7,072 bases of DNA from assembly GCA_018304445.1 (NCBI GenBank), contig JAGVWD010000034.1, positions 1 to 7,072 of the forward strand, written 5' to 3'. The notes under the pieces are model-generated. The model worked only from the letters and a program-made list of their open reading frames with translations, was not told where the DNA came from and did no database searches. Below are positions 1 to 6,163 of the stretch, in pieces (position 1 is the first letter of the stretch; each line of letters begins with the position of its first letter). The DNA comes from Candidatus Iainarchaeum sp. (GTDB taxonomy: Archaea; Iainarchaeota; Iainarchaeia; Iainarchaeales; JAXPJC01). Position numbers and translations under genes: made by a program.

Positions 1-1
1 T

Positions 2-2551
2 GGGAATTTTGTCGGGAAATGCAGGGAATACGCAACGCGCCATATTGATGTGATGAACGGGGAGTTTGAAAATCTGGGGGTGTGGATGGACTGGAAAAAC
101 CCTTATTTAACGCTCAGCAATGATTACATTGAGGCAATATGGTGGACTTTCAAGAAAGCTGAGGAGAAAGGGCTTCTCTATTTGGGAAAATACCCTGTGC
201 ACGTTTGCCCGAGATGCGAAACTGCTGTTGCGTACAATGAAATTGAGTATACAAAACAGACTGATACAAGCATTTATGTGAAATTCAAAGTGAAGGGAAA
301 TGAAAATAAGTATTTGATTGTATGGACCACTACCCCCTGGACGCTTCCCGGAAATACAGGAGTTATGGCGCATCCGCAGTATGAGTATGTTGAAGCGGAA
401 TTAAGCAACGGGGAAACATGGATTGTTGCAAAGGAACTGGTGCAGAAATTGATGGCTTCGATTGAGGCGGCATACACAATAAAAAGGGAATTCAGGGGAA
501 GCGAATTGAAGGGCTTGCATTATGAGAGTCCAATTGCAAAAAACATAAAATTGAATCTGAGCGATGCTGAGCGGAATAACGCATACCGCATAATAATGTC
601 AGAGCGCTATGTTAATCTGGAGGAAGGGACAGGGCTGGTGCATACCGCGCCCGGGCACGGGAAGGAGGATTATGAGGAGGGAAAGCGCGCAGAACTTCCA
701 ATGCCGAGCCCTGTTGCAATTAACGGCCTTCTTACTGAAGAATCAGGAAAATACTCCGGCAAAAAGGCAAGGGAAGTGGATTCTGAAATTATTTCTGATT
801 TGGAAAGCGGGAATGCGCTTGTTCTAAAGCACGCTTATACGCATGATTACCCAATATGCTGGCGCTGCAAGAGCCCATTGCTCATGCTTTCATTGCCGCA
901 GTGGTTCTTCAGGGTTTCAGGCATACAGAAAAGGATGCTTGAGCTGAATTCAGAAACCGCCTGGAAGCCGGAATGGATGCAGGACAGGATGAAGAACTGG
1001 TTAGAACAATTGAGCGACTGGCCTGTTTCAAGGGCGCGCTACTGGGGAACCCCTCTTCCCATATGGGTCTGTAATTCCTGCGGAAAGAGAACTGTAATCG
1101 GCTCAATTGAGGAACTGGAAAAATTGTCAGGGCAGAGAATAAATGATGTGCACAAGCCGGGAATTGATGAAATTAGAATAAAATGCGCCTGCGGAAATGA
1201 AATGAAGCGCGTTCCAGAAGTTCTGGATGTTTGGTTTGATTCGGGGGTTAGCAGCTGGGCCGCGCTTGGATACCCGCAGTCTTCCTCCCAGTTCAAAAAA
1301 TTCTGGCCTGCTGATTTGAATATTGAAGCTACGGAGCAAGTAAGGGGATGGTGGAATTCGCAATTGATACTTTCAACAATCGCATTTGACAAGGCGCCAT
1401 ATAAAACAATTGCAGTCCATGGAATGGTTCTTGGAATGGGAAAGAAGAAAATGTCAAAAAGCCTTGGAAATATTGTGCAGCCTTCGGAAGTTATAGAGAA
1501 ATACAACAGGGATTATCTGCGCTTTTATTTGGCATCAACCTCAAAAGGCGAGGATTTGATATTTGATGTTGAGGAATTCAACGAGCTGAACAGGTTCTTC
1601 GGGATATTCTGGAATGTTTTTAATTTTGCGGAAATGTACCTGCAATTGAAGCCGGAAACTGCGCATAAGGGGAAAATAAGCGCAAAAGGATTGCAGATTG
1701 AGGACAAATGGCTTCTGAGCAGATTGAATTCATTAATTGAGGAAACAACAAATGCATATAATTCCTATAATTATCCGAAGGCGTGCAGCGCAATAACGAA
1801 TTTTGTGATGGAGGATCTGAGCCGAACATACATAAGGTATGTTAAGGAAAGGATAGGAAGCAGAACCCAGGGCGCTGTTGAAAACACAATCGGAACTGCG
1901 ATAATTTCCCTGCTTAAACTGCTTGCGCCAATTGCGCCGCACATAACAGAATATTTGTACCTGCATCTGCGCTCAGGGAAAATGCCTGAAAGCCTGCATT
2001 TGCTGCAGTTCCCTGAAATAAATAAGAAATTGATTGATTTGAAGCTGGAAAAGGAATTTGCGCTTGCAAAGGAAATTACGCAGGCCGCGCTTGCGCTCAG
2101 GGAGCAGAATAAATTAAAGCTCCGCTGGCCTTTGCTTGAATTGGCAATAAAAACAAAATCCGGGAAGGAATTGCAGAAAGTGAAAAAAATGCTTGAAGTT
2201 GCGTGCAATGTGAAGAAGGTGAATGAAACTAAAATTGAGCCTGAAGGAAATTATGCCAGAGTGCAAGCGGGAGAGATGACAATCTGCCTTAACCTGAATG
2301 CTGATGAAAAACTCAAAGAGGAGTGGGAATTGCGCGAGTTGCTGAGGCGCATACAGGAAAAAAGGAAGGAAATGAAGCTTCTCCCAAAACAAAAGGCGCG
2401 ATTGCTGATTGACTGCAATGATGCAAAGTTCCTGCAGAAATACAGGGGCGCAATTGAGAAGGAAACAAATACAAAACTCAGAACCGAAAAAGGCGCGCAT
2501 GAAATGGAGCCGCTTATTGCAAGAAAATTTTATATAGGGATTGCGGGGTAG
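2..2551 (+). CDS. ileS: Isoleucyl-tRNA synthetase, archaeal type, 5'-truncated by window edge
   Basis: Class I aminoacyl-tRNA synthetase that charges tRNA-Ile and hydrolyses mischarged Val-tRNA-Ile in the cytoplasm. The frame is open from base 2 and reads family sequence at once (KCREYATRHIDVMN, then LGVWMDWKNPY), so the GTG at 50 is internal. The real start and the HIGH motif lie upstream. About 849 residues are visible; archaeal IleRS is usually a little over 1,000. Visible landmarks are the editing-domain motif WTTTPWTLPGN (323-355), the editing-site HTAPGHGKEDY (from 641), Cys pairs CPRC, CWRC and CNSC plus a CAC motif typical of inserted zinc knuckles, DVWFDSG, and KMSKS (1448-1462). The anticodon-binding region follows with TYIRYVKERI and LRRIQEKRKEM near the C-terminus. 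No frameshift is seen. The next gene begins 9 bases after the TAG, so co-transcription is likely. Confidence 0.97.
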   Translation, partial: GNFVGKCREYATRHIDVMNGEFENLGVWMDWKNPYLTLSNDYIEAIWWTFKKAEEKGLLYLGKYPVHVCPRCETAVAYNEIEYTKQTDTSIYVKFKVKGNENKYLIVWTTTPWTLPGNTGVMAHPQYEYVEAELSNGETWIVAKELVQKLMASIEAAYTIKREFRGSELKGLHYESPIAKNIKLNLSDAERNNAYRIIMSERYVNLEEGTGLVHTAPGHGKEDYEEGKRAELPMPSPVAINGLLTEESGKYSGKKAREVDSEIISDLESGNALVLKHAYTHDYPICWRCKSPLLMLSLPQWFFRVSGIQKRMLELNSETAWKPEWMQDRMKNWLEQLSDWPVSRARYWGTPLPIWVCNSCGKRTVIGSIEELEKLSGQRINDVHKPGIDEIRIKCACGNEMKRVPEVLDVWFDSGVSSWAALGYPQSSSQFKKFWPADLNIEATEQVRGWWNSQLILSTIAFDKAPYKTIAVHGMVLGMGKKKMSKSLGNIVQPSEVIEKYNRDYLRFYLASTSKGEDLIFDVEEFNELNRFFGIFWNVFNFAEMYLQLKPETAHKGKISAKGLQIEDKWLLSRLNSLIEETTNAYNSYNYPKACSAITNFVMEDLSRTYIRYVKERIGSRTQGAVENTIGTAIISLLKLLAPIAPHITEYLYLHLRSGKMPESLHLLQFPEINKKLIDLKLEKEFALAKEITQAALALREQNKLKLRWPLLELAIKTKSGKELQKVKKMLEVACNVKKVNETKIEPEGNYARVQAGEMTICLNLNADEKLKEEWELRELLRRIQEKRKEMKLLPKQKARLLIDCNDAKFLQKYRGAIEKETNTKLRTEKGAHEMEPLIARKFYIGIAG

Positions 2552-2560
2552 GCGTGTATT

Positions 2561-3064
2561 ATGAAAAAACAAAGCAGGCCCCTGATAAGAAAATATGCAG
2601 CCCGCGGTATAAAGAGAGTAAATAAGAATAAGTTATTGGTCCGGAAGGGATGCCTTACAACCGATATGTTTGTGCATAAATTGGCTACGACATATGGCTT
2701 GGAAGCGGATAGGCAGCGTATTGAGTTCTTTTTAGGCAAACTCCGTGGGGTGAAAAGGGTTTTTGTCGGAAAAAAGCCATATCTGCTCATACCTGAAAGT
2801 GCTTTGGAGGCATATGTTGAACATTACAAAGGCTATTCCTTGGAAGAAGGCAGGGAGTTGGCAAAACTAAAAAAATCGCTGAGAAAGGCAAATGAGGAAT
2901 TGGTGAGAATTAACTCAGACCAAAGGCTTAAGGGGCAGAATCCGGCGAAATGGACTACGGAGCAGGATGCTGCGCAAAAAGAGGTTTACCGGCTTGGCGG
3001 GAATATAAATGAGATGGAAAAGAATCTTACAGTGAAGGCTGAATTAAAAAGGCTTAGATATTGA
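2561..3064 (+). CDS. Unrecognised basic protein, winged-helix-like N-half and helical C-half (paralogue A)
   Basis: A 167-residue protein with no family I can name. The first 30 residues are strongly basic. Residues 33-77 look like a winged helix: helix TTDMFVHKLATTYGL, helix DRQRIEFFLGKL, then a beta-hairpin-like wing VKRVFVGKKPYLLI. Residues 94-120 form an amphipathic Lys/Arg-rich helix (LKKSLRKANEELVRINSD), followed by W131 and another helix with LGGNINEME. There is no signal peptide or membrane segment. The ATG lies 9 bases after the ileS stop with no strong SD (only GGCGTG), suggesting read-through from ileS. The next gene shares its layout: KGYS/KNYS, LKKSLR/IKKKLR, a Trp, then K-E-...-LG. 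DNA or RNA binding is plausible from charge and fold prediction, but this is inference. Confidence 0.8.
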   Translation: MKKQSRPLIRKYAARGIKRVNKNKLLVRKGCLTTDMFVHKLATTYGLEADRQRIEFFLGKLRGVKRVFVGKKPYLLIPESALEAYVEHYKGYSLEEGRELAKLKKSLRKANEELVRINSDQRLKGQNPAKWTTEQDAAQKEVYRLGGNINEMEKNLTVKAELKRLRY

Positions 3065-3083
3065 AGTATGGGTTTTGCATAAC

Positions 3084-3088
3084 GTGAT
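3084..3088 (+). promoter_or_regulatory. Weak Shine-Dalgarno deciding the start of paralogue B
   Basis: GTGAT matches the 3' part of the archaeal consensus GGAGGTGAT and is 4 bases before the ATG at 3093. It favours that start over the TTG at 3075. Confidence 0.4.
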
Positions 3089-3092
3089 TTTT

Positions 3093-3560
3093 ATGCCTGC
3101 AAAAAGAAGGATGTTTGTAAGAACGAAAATACCAAGGCGGGTAAAAGCGCCCGAGGGCTATATGCTTTTGTGGGCATTTGTAGAGCCAATTAGTGTGGAA
3201 TGTAATTTAGCTAAAAGCACTGTTGTGGGGATACTTGATAGAGCTATCAAACAAGGTAAATTTAAACATTTTATAAAAGCGGGAAGGAAGATATTTATAG
3301 CAAAAAACGCTACAAACGATGCATTAGGCATTATAGCAATGCACAAGAACTATTCTCCTGGCAAGCTTGAAGCTTTAGGCGGAATAAAAAAGAAGTTGAG
3401 GGCAGCCGGTGCTGACTTACTGGAAATAGATTCTAACAAGGAGCCAAGAGAATGGAAGGCTGCAAAGGAGTTGGTTGATTCTTTAGGGGCTAAGATGTTT
3501 GAGTTGCAAAATGCTCTTGATAAGGAATCCAGACGTGCGAAAATCAGACGTGAGGGATAA
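3093..3560 (+). CDS. Unrecognised basic protein, diverged tandem paralogue of its upstream neighbour (paralogue B)
   Basis: A 155-residue basic protein. I chose the ATG at 3093 over the in-frame TTG at 3075 because GTGAT (3084-3088) sits 4 bases upstream as a weak archaeal SD, and the extra residues (HNVIF) add nothing. The N-terminal 20 residues are basic. Residues 24-71 could be a winged helix, with helix LAKSTVVGILDRAIKQG and hairpin KHFIKAGRKIFIAK. Residues 98-115 (IKKKLRAAGADLLEIDSN) align with 103-120 of the upstream protein at 8 of 18 identities, and the downstream Trp and K-E-...-LG helix match in order and spacing. The gap to the upstream stop is 28 bases. Base use is more AT-rich than in the flanking housekeeping genes (for example AAACAAGGTAAATTTAAACA). 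Function unknown; nucleic-acid binding is a guess. Confidence 0.78.
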   Translation: MPAKRRMFVRTKIPRRVKAPEGYMLLWAFVEPISVECNLAKSTVVGILDRAIKQGKFKHFIKAGRKIFIAKNATNDALGIIAMHKNYSPGKLEALGGIKKKLRAAGADLLEIDSNKEPREWKAAKELVDSLGAKMFELQNALDKESRRAKIRREG

Positions 3561-3578
3561 TGCCCATATTGAGTTAGA

Positions 3579-3730
3579 TCATCCGCCGAATATTCCCATT
3601 ATGCCCGCTGCGCCCTCTTCCTTTGATTGCGCCGTTCCTTCGGGAAAAAGAAAAGGCAGGAAGCCTGAATCAAAAAAAATTTACTTGGTGAGCCACCTCC
3701 TAAATCAAGCAGGCCCCCTGCGGAAGGCAT
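3579..3730 (-). pseudogene. Possible minus-strand gene remnant broken at an eight-base homopolymer
   Basis: Read on the minus strand from the ATG at 3730, the frame gives MPSAGGLLDLGGGSPSKFF and then meets T8 (A8 on the plus strand, 3672-3679). Just past the run, the other frame continues as FFDSGFLPFLFPEG... and ends GIMGIFGG before a TGA (3579-3581). Both halves are Gly-rich with similar composition, and a single-base indel in the run would join them into about 50 residues. There is no SD and I recognise no family. It could be a decayed gene, a sequencing error in a small real gene, or chance. Confidence 0.25.
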
Positions 3731-3784
3731 TACAAATCCGCGCTATTAATTGCTTTTGGTACAGGTTTGGAATTTGGGGTTAGG

Positions 3785-3792
3785 TTTAAATA
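3785..3792 (+). promoter_or_regulatory. Candidate TATA box for the dys operon
   Basis: TTTAAATA is a perfect match to the common archaeal TATA consensus. It would place a start site near 3813, leaving a leader of about 130 bases before dys, which is long for an archaeon. The element is nearly palindromic, so it could also serve the minus strand. A second AT-rich element near 3829 or the T-rich tract at 3889-3899 would give a shorter leader. Confidence 0.35.
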
Positions 3793-3927
3793 TTCTTGCA
3801 CCATCAATATTTCTGAAATGCACTGCATATATACGCAATATCCGATATGAGGGCGCTGATTCTGCAATTTATCAAGTGCAATTTTTGAATTTTTATTTTT
3901 GGCATAAACAATCCCATGTAATTTTAC

Positions 3928-3936
3928 GGAGATGAT
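3928..3936 (+). promoter_or_regulatory. Strong Shine-Dalgarno of dys
   Basis: GGAGATGAT matches the full archaeal consensus GGAGGTGAT at 8 of 9 bases and lies 6 bases before the ATG at 3943. It fixes that start and shows dys is expressed with a leader rather than leaderless. Confidence 0.8.
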
Positions 3937-3942
3937 GCATTT

Positions 3943-4884
3943 ATGAAGAAATTAGGCCTTGATGAGATAAAAGACATAAAATTGAATGAAAGTGGAAATT
4001 CAGCCGGTGATTTGGTTAATATTTTCTCCGCTTCTGGTTTCCAGGCTTCGCATCTGGCTGATGCGGTTGAGATTCTGCGCAAAATGAAGGAGGAGAAATG
4101 CACAATATTCCTTGCATTTACCGCGAACATGGCTGCGAGCGGTTTGAGAGGAATTTTTGCAGAGCTGTGCAAGTCCCATTTCATTGATGCAATTGTGACA
4201 ACCGCGGGAAGCATTGACCATGATGTGATCAAATCCTTTGTGCCGTATTATAAGGGCGCGTTTGATGTGAATGATGTTGAACTGCACAAAAAAAGCATAA
4301 ACCGCCTTGGGAATATTTTCATCCCCACAGGGCATTTTGTGCTGTTTGAGAAAAAGATGCAGAATTTTCTTTCAGAAGCGTATGCAAACAATAAATCAAT
4401 TTCACCAAAACAATTGAATGAATTCATCGGAAGCAAACTGAATGAAAGCTCTTTCCTTTTCCATGCGGCAAAAAACAAGATTCCTGTTTTCTGCCCGGGA
4501 ATTACAGATGGCGCAATCGGATTGCAGATGTTCTTCTTCAAGCAGAACCATCCCGATTTCTGCGTTGATGTTACAGGGGACATGAAGGAACTTGCGAACC
4601 TTGTGCTGAATGCTGAAAAAACCGCAGGGATAATTTTGGGAGGGGGAATTTCAAAGCACCATGTGATAGGCGCGAATATTGTTCGCGAGGGGCTTGATTA
4701 TGCGGTTTATGTTTCAACTGCCTCAGAATATGACGGAAGCCTGAGCGGAGCGCAGACAAAGGAAGCGAAAAGCTGGGGTAAAATACAGGAGAAGGGAAAA
4801 ACTGCAAATGTTGTTGGCGATGCGACAATTTTATTCCCCATAATGATTGCCGCGCTGAAAGAAAAAAATGGAATGCGGGAGTGA
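3943..4884 (+). CDS. dys: Deoxyhypusine synthase
   Basis: Cytoplasmic NAD-dependent enzyme that moves an aminobutyl group, classically from spermidine, to one lysine of translation factor aIF5A, the first step of hypusine formation. The 313 residues match the usual archaeal length. Family motifs run in order: TANMAASGLRG, the NAD-site TTAGSIDHD, NRLGNIFIPTGHF, IPVFCPGITDGAIG, LGGGISKHH with the conserved His pair, and TASEYDGSLSGA followed by SWGKI. K280 (4780-4782) aligns with the catalytic lysine of the human enzyme (Lys329). All key residues I can check are present, so it should be active. It is the first gene of a three-gene operon. Its TGA falls inside the SD of the next gene, four bases before that gene's ATG. 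Pairing with a SpeD-family gene fits polyamine supply for hypusination. Confidence 0.96.
   Translation: MKKLGLDEIKDIKLNESGNSAGDLVNIFSASGFQASHLADAVEILRKMKEEKCTIFLAFTANMAASGLRGIFAELCKSHFIDAIVTTAGSIDHDVIKSFVPYYKGAFDVNDVELHKKSINRLGNIFIPTGHFVLFEKKMQNFLSEAYANNKSISPKQLNEFIGSKLNESSFLFHAAKNKIPVFCPGITDGAIGLQMFFFKQNHPDFCVDVTGDMKELANLVLNAEKTAGIILGGGISKHHVIGANIVREGLDYAVYVSTASEYDGSLSGAQTKEAKSWGKIQEKGKTANVVGDATILFPIMIAALKEKNGMRE
4877..4884 (+). promoter_or_regulatory. Shine-Dalgarno of the membrane-SpeD gene, embedding the dys stop
   Basis: GGGAGTGA is close to GGAGGTGA and ends 4 bases before the ATG at 4889. The dys TGA is its last three bases, so translation of the two genes is probably coupled. It also argues against the in-frame ATG at 4868, which would overlap dys. 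Confidence 0.65.
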
Positions 4885-4888
4885 AAAA

Positions 4889-6163
4889 ATGCTTTTCTCT
4901 TTTCTTAATATTCTGATTTTCTCACTGAGTTTCATAACAGGAATCCTAACCAAGGTTACGGACAATCTGATTGATGAGCAGGCCAAAGTCGGGACTAGGC
5001 TAAAATATGTGTTTGGGGCTATCTTTGGAATTTCTGCAGGCTATCTTCTTTCTCTCTCTGTTGAAACAGCAACCATAGGCATTGCTGTTGTAATTGGGGT
5101 TTTGCTGCATGAAAGGATTGACAGGAGCCACCAGCTTGCTGTCGCACTGCTTGTGGGAATAATTGCTTTCTTGGGATTGCCGCAAGTAAGCATTCCGCTG
5201 CTCCTGGTTTTCATATTCTTTGCATTTGCAGATGAGGCGCTGAATGAATATTCTGATAATTTAAGAAAATCAATGAAGAAGATAAACAGAACTTTGGAAT
5301 TTTTCATTAAGGAAAGGCCTTTGCTGATTATTTCCGGATTTGCTGTTTCAAGCTATTTTGGCAATTGGATATATTTCATTGCAATACTTCTGTATCAAAT
5401 CGGCTATGAGGCGGGGAACAGGCTGTTCTACCTTGCTTTCAGGCAGTTTTCCGAGACCTACGGAACGCAGTTCATTTTTGATTCCTACAAATGCAATTCA
5501 TCAAAACTGGACAGCGAGCAATTCGTAAGGCAAATGCTGGATGAGCTGCCAGGCATTATAGGGATGCAGAAAATTTCCGAGCCTACAGCATTCCGCTATT
5601 ATGCAGAAAAAGAAGATGAAAGCGGGGTTTCAGGGGTTGTCATAATTGCGGAGAGCCATATTGCAATTCATACTTATCCGAAAAAACAGCTTGTGAAAAC
5701 AGATGTAGTTTCATGCAGGGCATTCAATGTCCATTTGGCAGAGGAATACCTGAAAAGCAGGCTCCAGCCAAAAGAAATAATACAGACTGTTTTTAACAGA
5801 GGGAAGGAATATCCCAAAAACATTGAGGAAGCCGAAATGCTTCTGCGCAAGGAAAGGAAGCAGATTAAGCTGCCAAAAATATTTGAAAGCGAAAGGAAGG
5901 GGCTTGGAAAGAGCGATGAGCTGATTGAAAAAGAAAGAATGCGCTTGGGGATGAGCCTGGATCTGTTTGAAAAGCCCAGAAGGCATCTCATGTTTTCTAT
6001 GGAGGAAGACTCAAAGAAGAAAAAATACGAGCTGGCGCCAAAAAGAGAATTCAGGAAAAAAATTGAATTCCAGAGGCTTGGGATCAAACATAAGGCGATT
6101 GATTCAGAAAGAAGGGAATTGCTAGGTCTGGTCAATAAATACAATAAGGAGGAATTTGCATGA
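4889..6163 (+). CDS. Membrane-anchored SpeD-family pyruvoyl decarboxylase (fusion protein)
   Basis: A 424-residue three-part protein. Residues 1-175 are a hydrophobic module with about five or six membrane segments (roughly 2-20, 38-57, 60-73, 83-95, 101-114, 145-173) and acidic clusters at their ends (D25/D29, E75/D78, D115/E116/E120/D123). I do not recognise this module. Residues 188-305 are a prokaryotic S-adenosylmethionine decarboxylase domain: YGTQFIFDSYKC, GVSGVVIIAESHIAIHTYP, DVVSC. Self-cleavage between E255 and S256 would make the pyruvoyl group. H261 and C276 keep the exact spacing of Ser63, His68 and Cys83 in the Thermotoga enzyme. K265 replaces the Glu of the usual H-T-W-P-E, so the substrate may not be AdoMet; crenarchaeal arginine decarboxylase is a known SpeD offshoot. 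Residues from about 310 are a charged tail with 14-residue repeats. The ATG at 4889 is chosen for its SD and because it begins the first membrane segment. Family assignment is firm; substrate is open. Confidence 0.88.
   Translation: MLFSFLNILIFSLSFITGILTKVTDNLIDEQAKVGTRLKYVFGAIFGISAGYLLSLSVETATIGIAVVIGVLLHERIDRSHQLAVALLVGIIAFLGLPQVSIPLLLVFIFFAFADEALNEYSDNLRKSMKKINRTLEFFIKERPLLIISGFAVSSYFGNWIYFIAILLYQIGYEAGNRLFYLAFRQFSETYGTQFIFDSYKCNSSKLDSEQFVRQMLDELPGIIGMQKISEPTAFRYYAEKEDESGVSGVVIIAESHIAIHTYPKKQLVKTDVVSCRAFNVHLAEEYLKSRLQPKEIIQTVFNRGKEYPKNIEEAEMLLRKERKQIKLPKIFESERKGLGKSDELIEKERMRLGMSLDLFEKPRRHLMFSMEEDSKKKKYELAPKREFRKKIEFQRLGIKHKAIDSERRELLGLVNKYNKEEFA
5651..5656 (+). other. Predicted autocleavage site (Glu-Ser) forming the pyruvoyl cofactor
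   Basis: Codons GAG-AGC encode E255-S256 in the motif AESHIAIH. In the SpeD family, serinolysis at this bond splits the proenzyme and turns the Ser into pyruvate. Here it would leave a membrane-bound beta chain of 255 residues and an alpha chain of 169 residues carrying the charged tail. Confidence 0.8.
5882..6007 (+). repeat. Three 14-residue repeats in the tail of the SpeD fusion
   Basis: The tail reads FESERKGLGKSDEL, IEKERMRLGMSLDL, FEKPRRHLMFSMEE, each exactly 14 codons (5882-5923, 5924-5965, 5966-6007). The shared pattern is (F/I)-E-x-x-R-x-x-L-x-x-S. A looser copy, LRKERKQIKLPKI, precedes them. The repetition shows in protein rather than at near-identical DNA level, so it is old or selected. 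Such short charged repeats suit helical binding segments, but the partner is unknown. Confidence 0.6.
6146..6152 (+). promoter_or_regulatory. Shine-Dalgarno of the slipin gene
   Basis: AAGGAGG inside the end of the SpeD fusion gene lies 7 bases before the ATG at 6160. That ATG overlaps the upstream TGA as ATGA, a typical coupling junction. Confidence 0.7.

Larger units (their letters stand above)
3561..3942. other. 382-base intergenic region upstream of the dys operon
   Basis: No intact gene is convincing here. The left half (to about 3730) is GC-richer and looks like old coding sequence on the minus strand. The right half is AT-rich and holds TATA-like elements (3785-3792, and TATATA near 3829), T-rich tracts at 3882-3899, and the SD of the next gene. 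I see no tRNA, no C/D-box pair with proper spacing and no repeat array. Plus-strand open frames here lack an SD and family resemblance. Confidence 0.6.

Noticed and set aside
1039..1506. Minus-strand open frame of 155 codons inside ileS
   Set aside because: Antisense to well-conserved IleRS motifs including KMSKS; a shadow.
50..2551. GTG at 50 as the ileS start
   Set aside because: The frame is open to the window edge and the upstream codons encode conserved IleRS sequence (KCREYATRHID), so the GTG is an internal Val codon.
3499..3783. Plus-strand open frame overlapping the end of paralogue B
   Set aside because: Starts inside another gene without an SD, has no recognisable motif, and much of it is the complement of the possible minus-strand remnant.
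3750..3935. Plus-strand open frame of 61 codons before dys
   Set aside because: AT-rich, no SD, no motif, and it occupies the likely promoter region.
3900..3945. C/D-box RNA suggested by ATGATGC near the dys start
   Set aside because: The match is one base off the C box and the region is better explained as the SD GGAGATGAT; no properly spaced D box follows.
4868..4888. Upstream ATG for the SpeD fusion
   Set aside because: It would overlap dys by 17 bases and lacks an SD; the ATG at 4889 has GGGAGTGA and starts directly with the first membrane segment.
5674..6144. Minus-strand open frame of 156 codons opposite the SpeD fusion
   Set aside because: Ser/Phe/Leu-rich complement of a Lys/Glu-rich tail; no motif or start signal.
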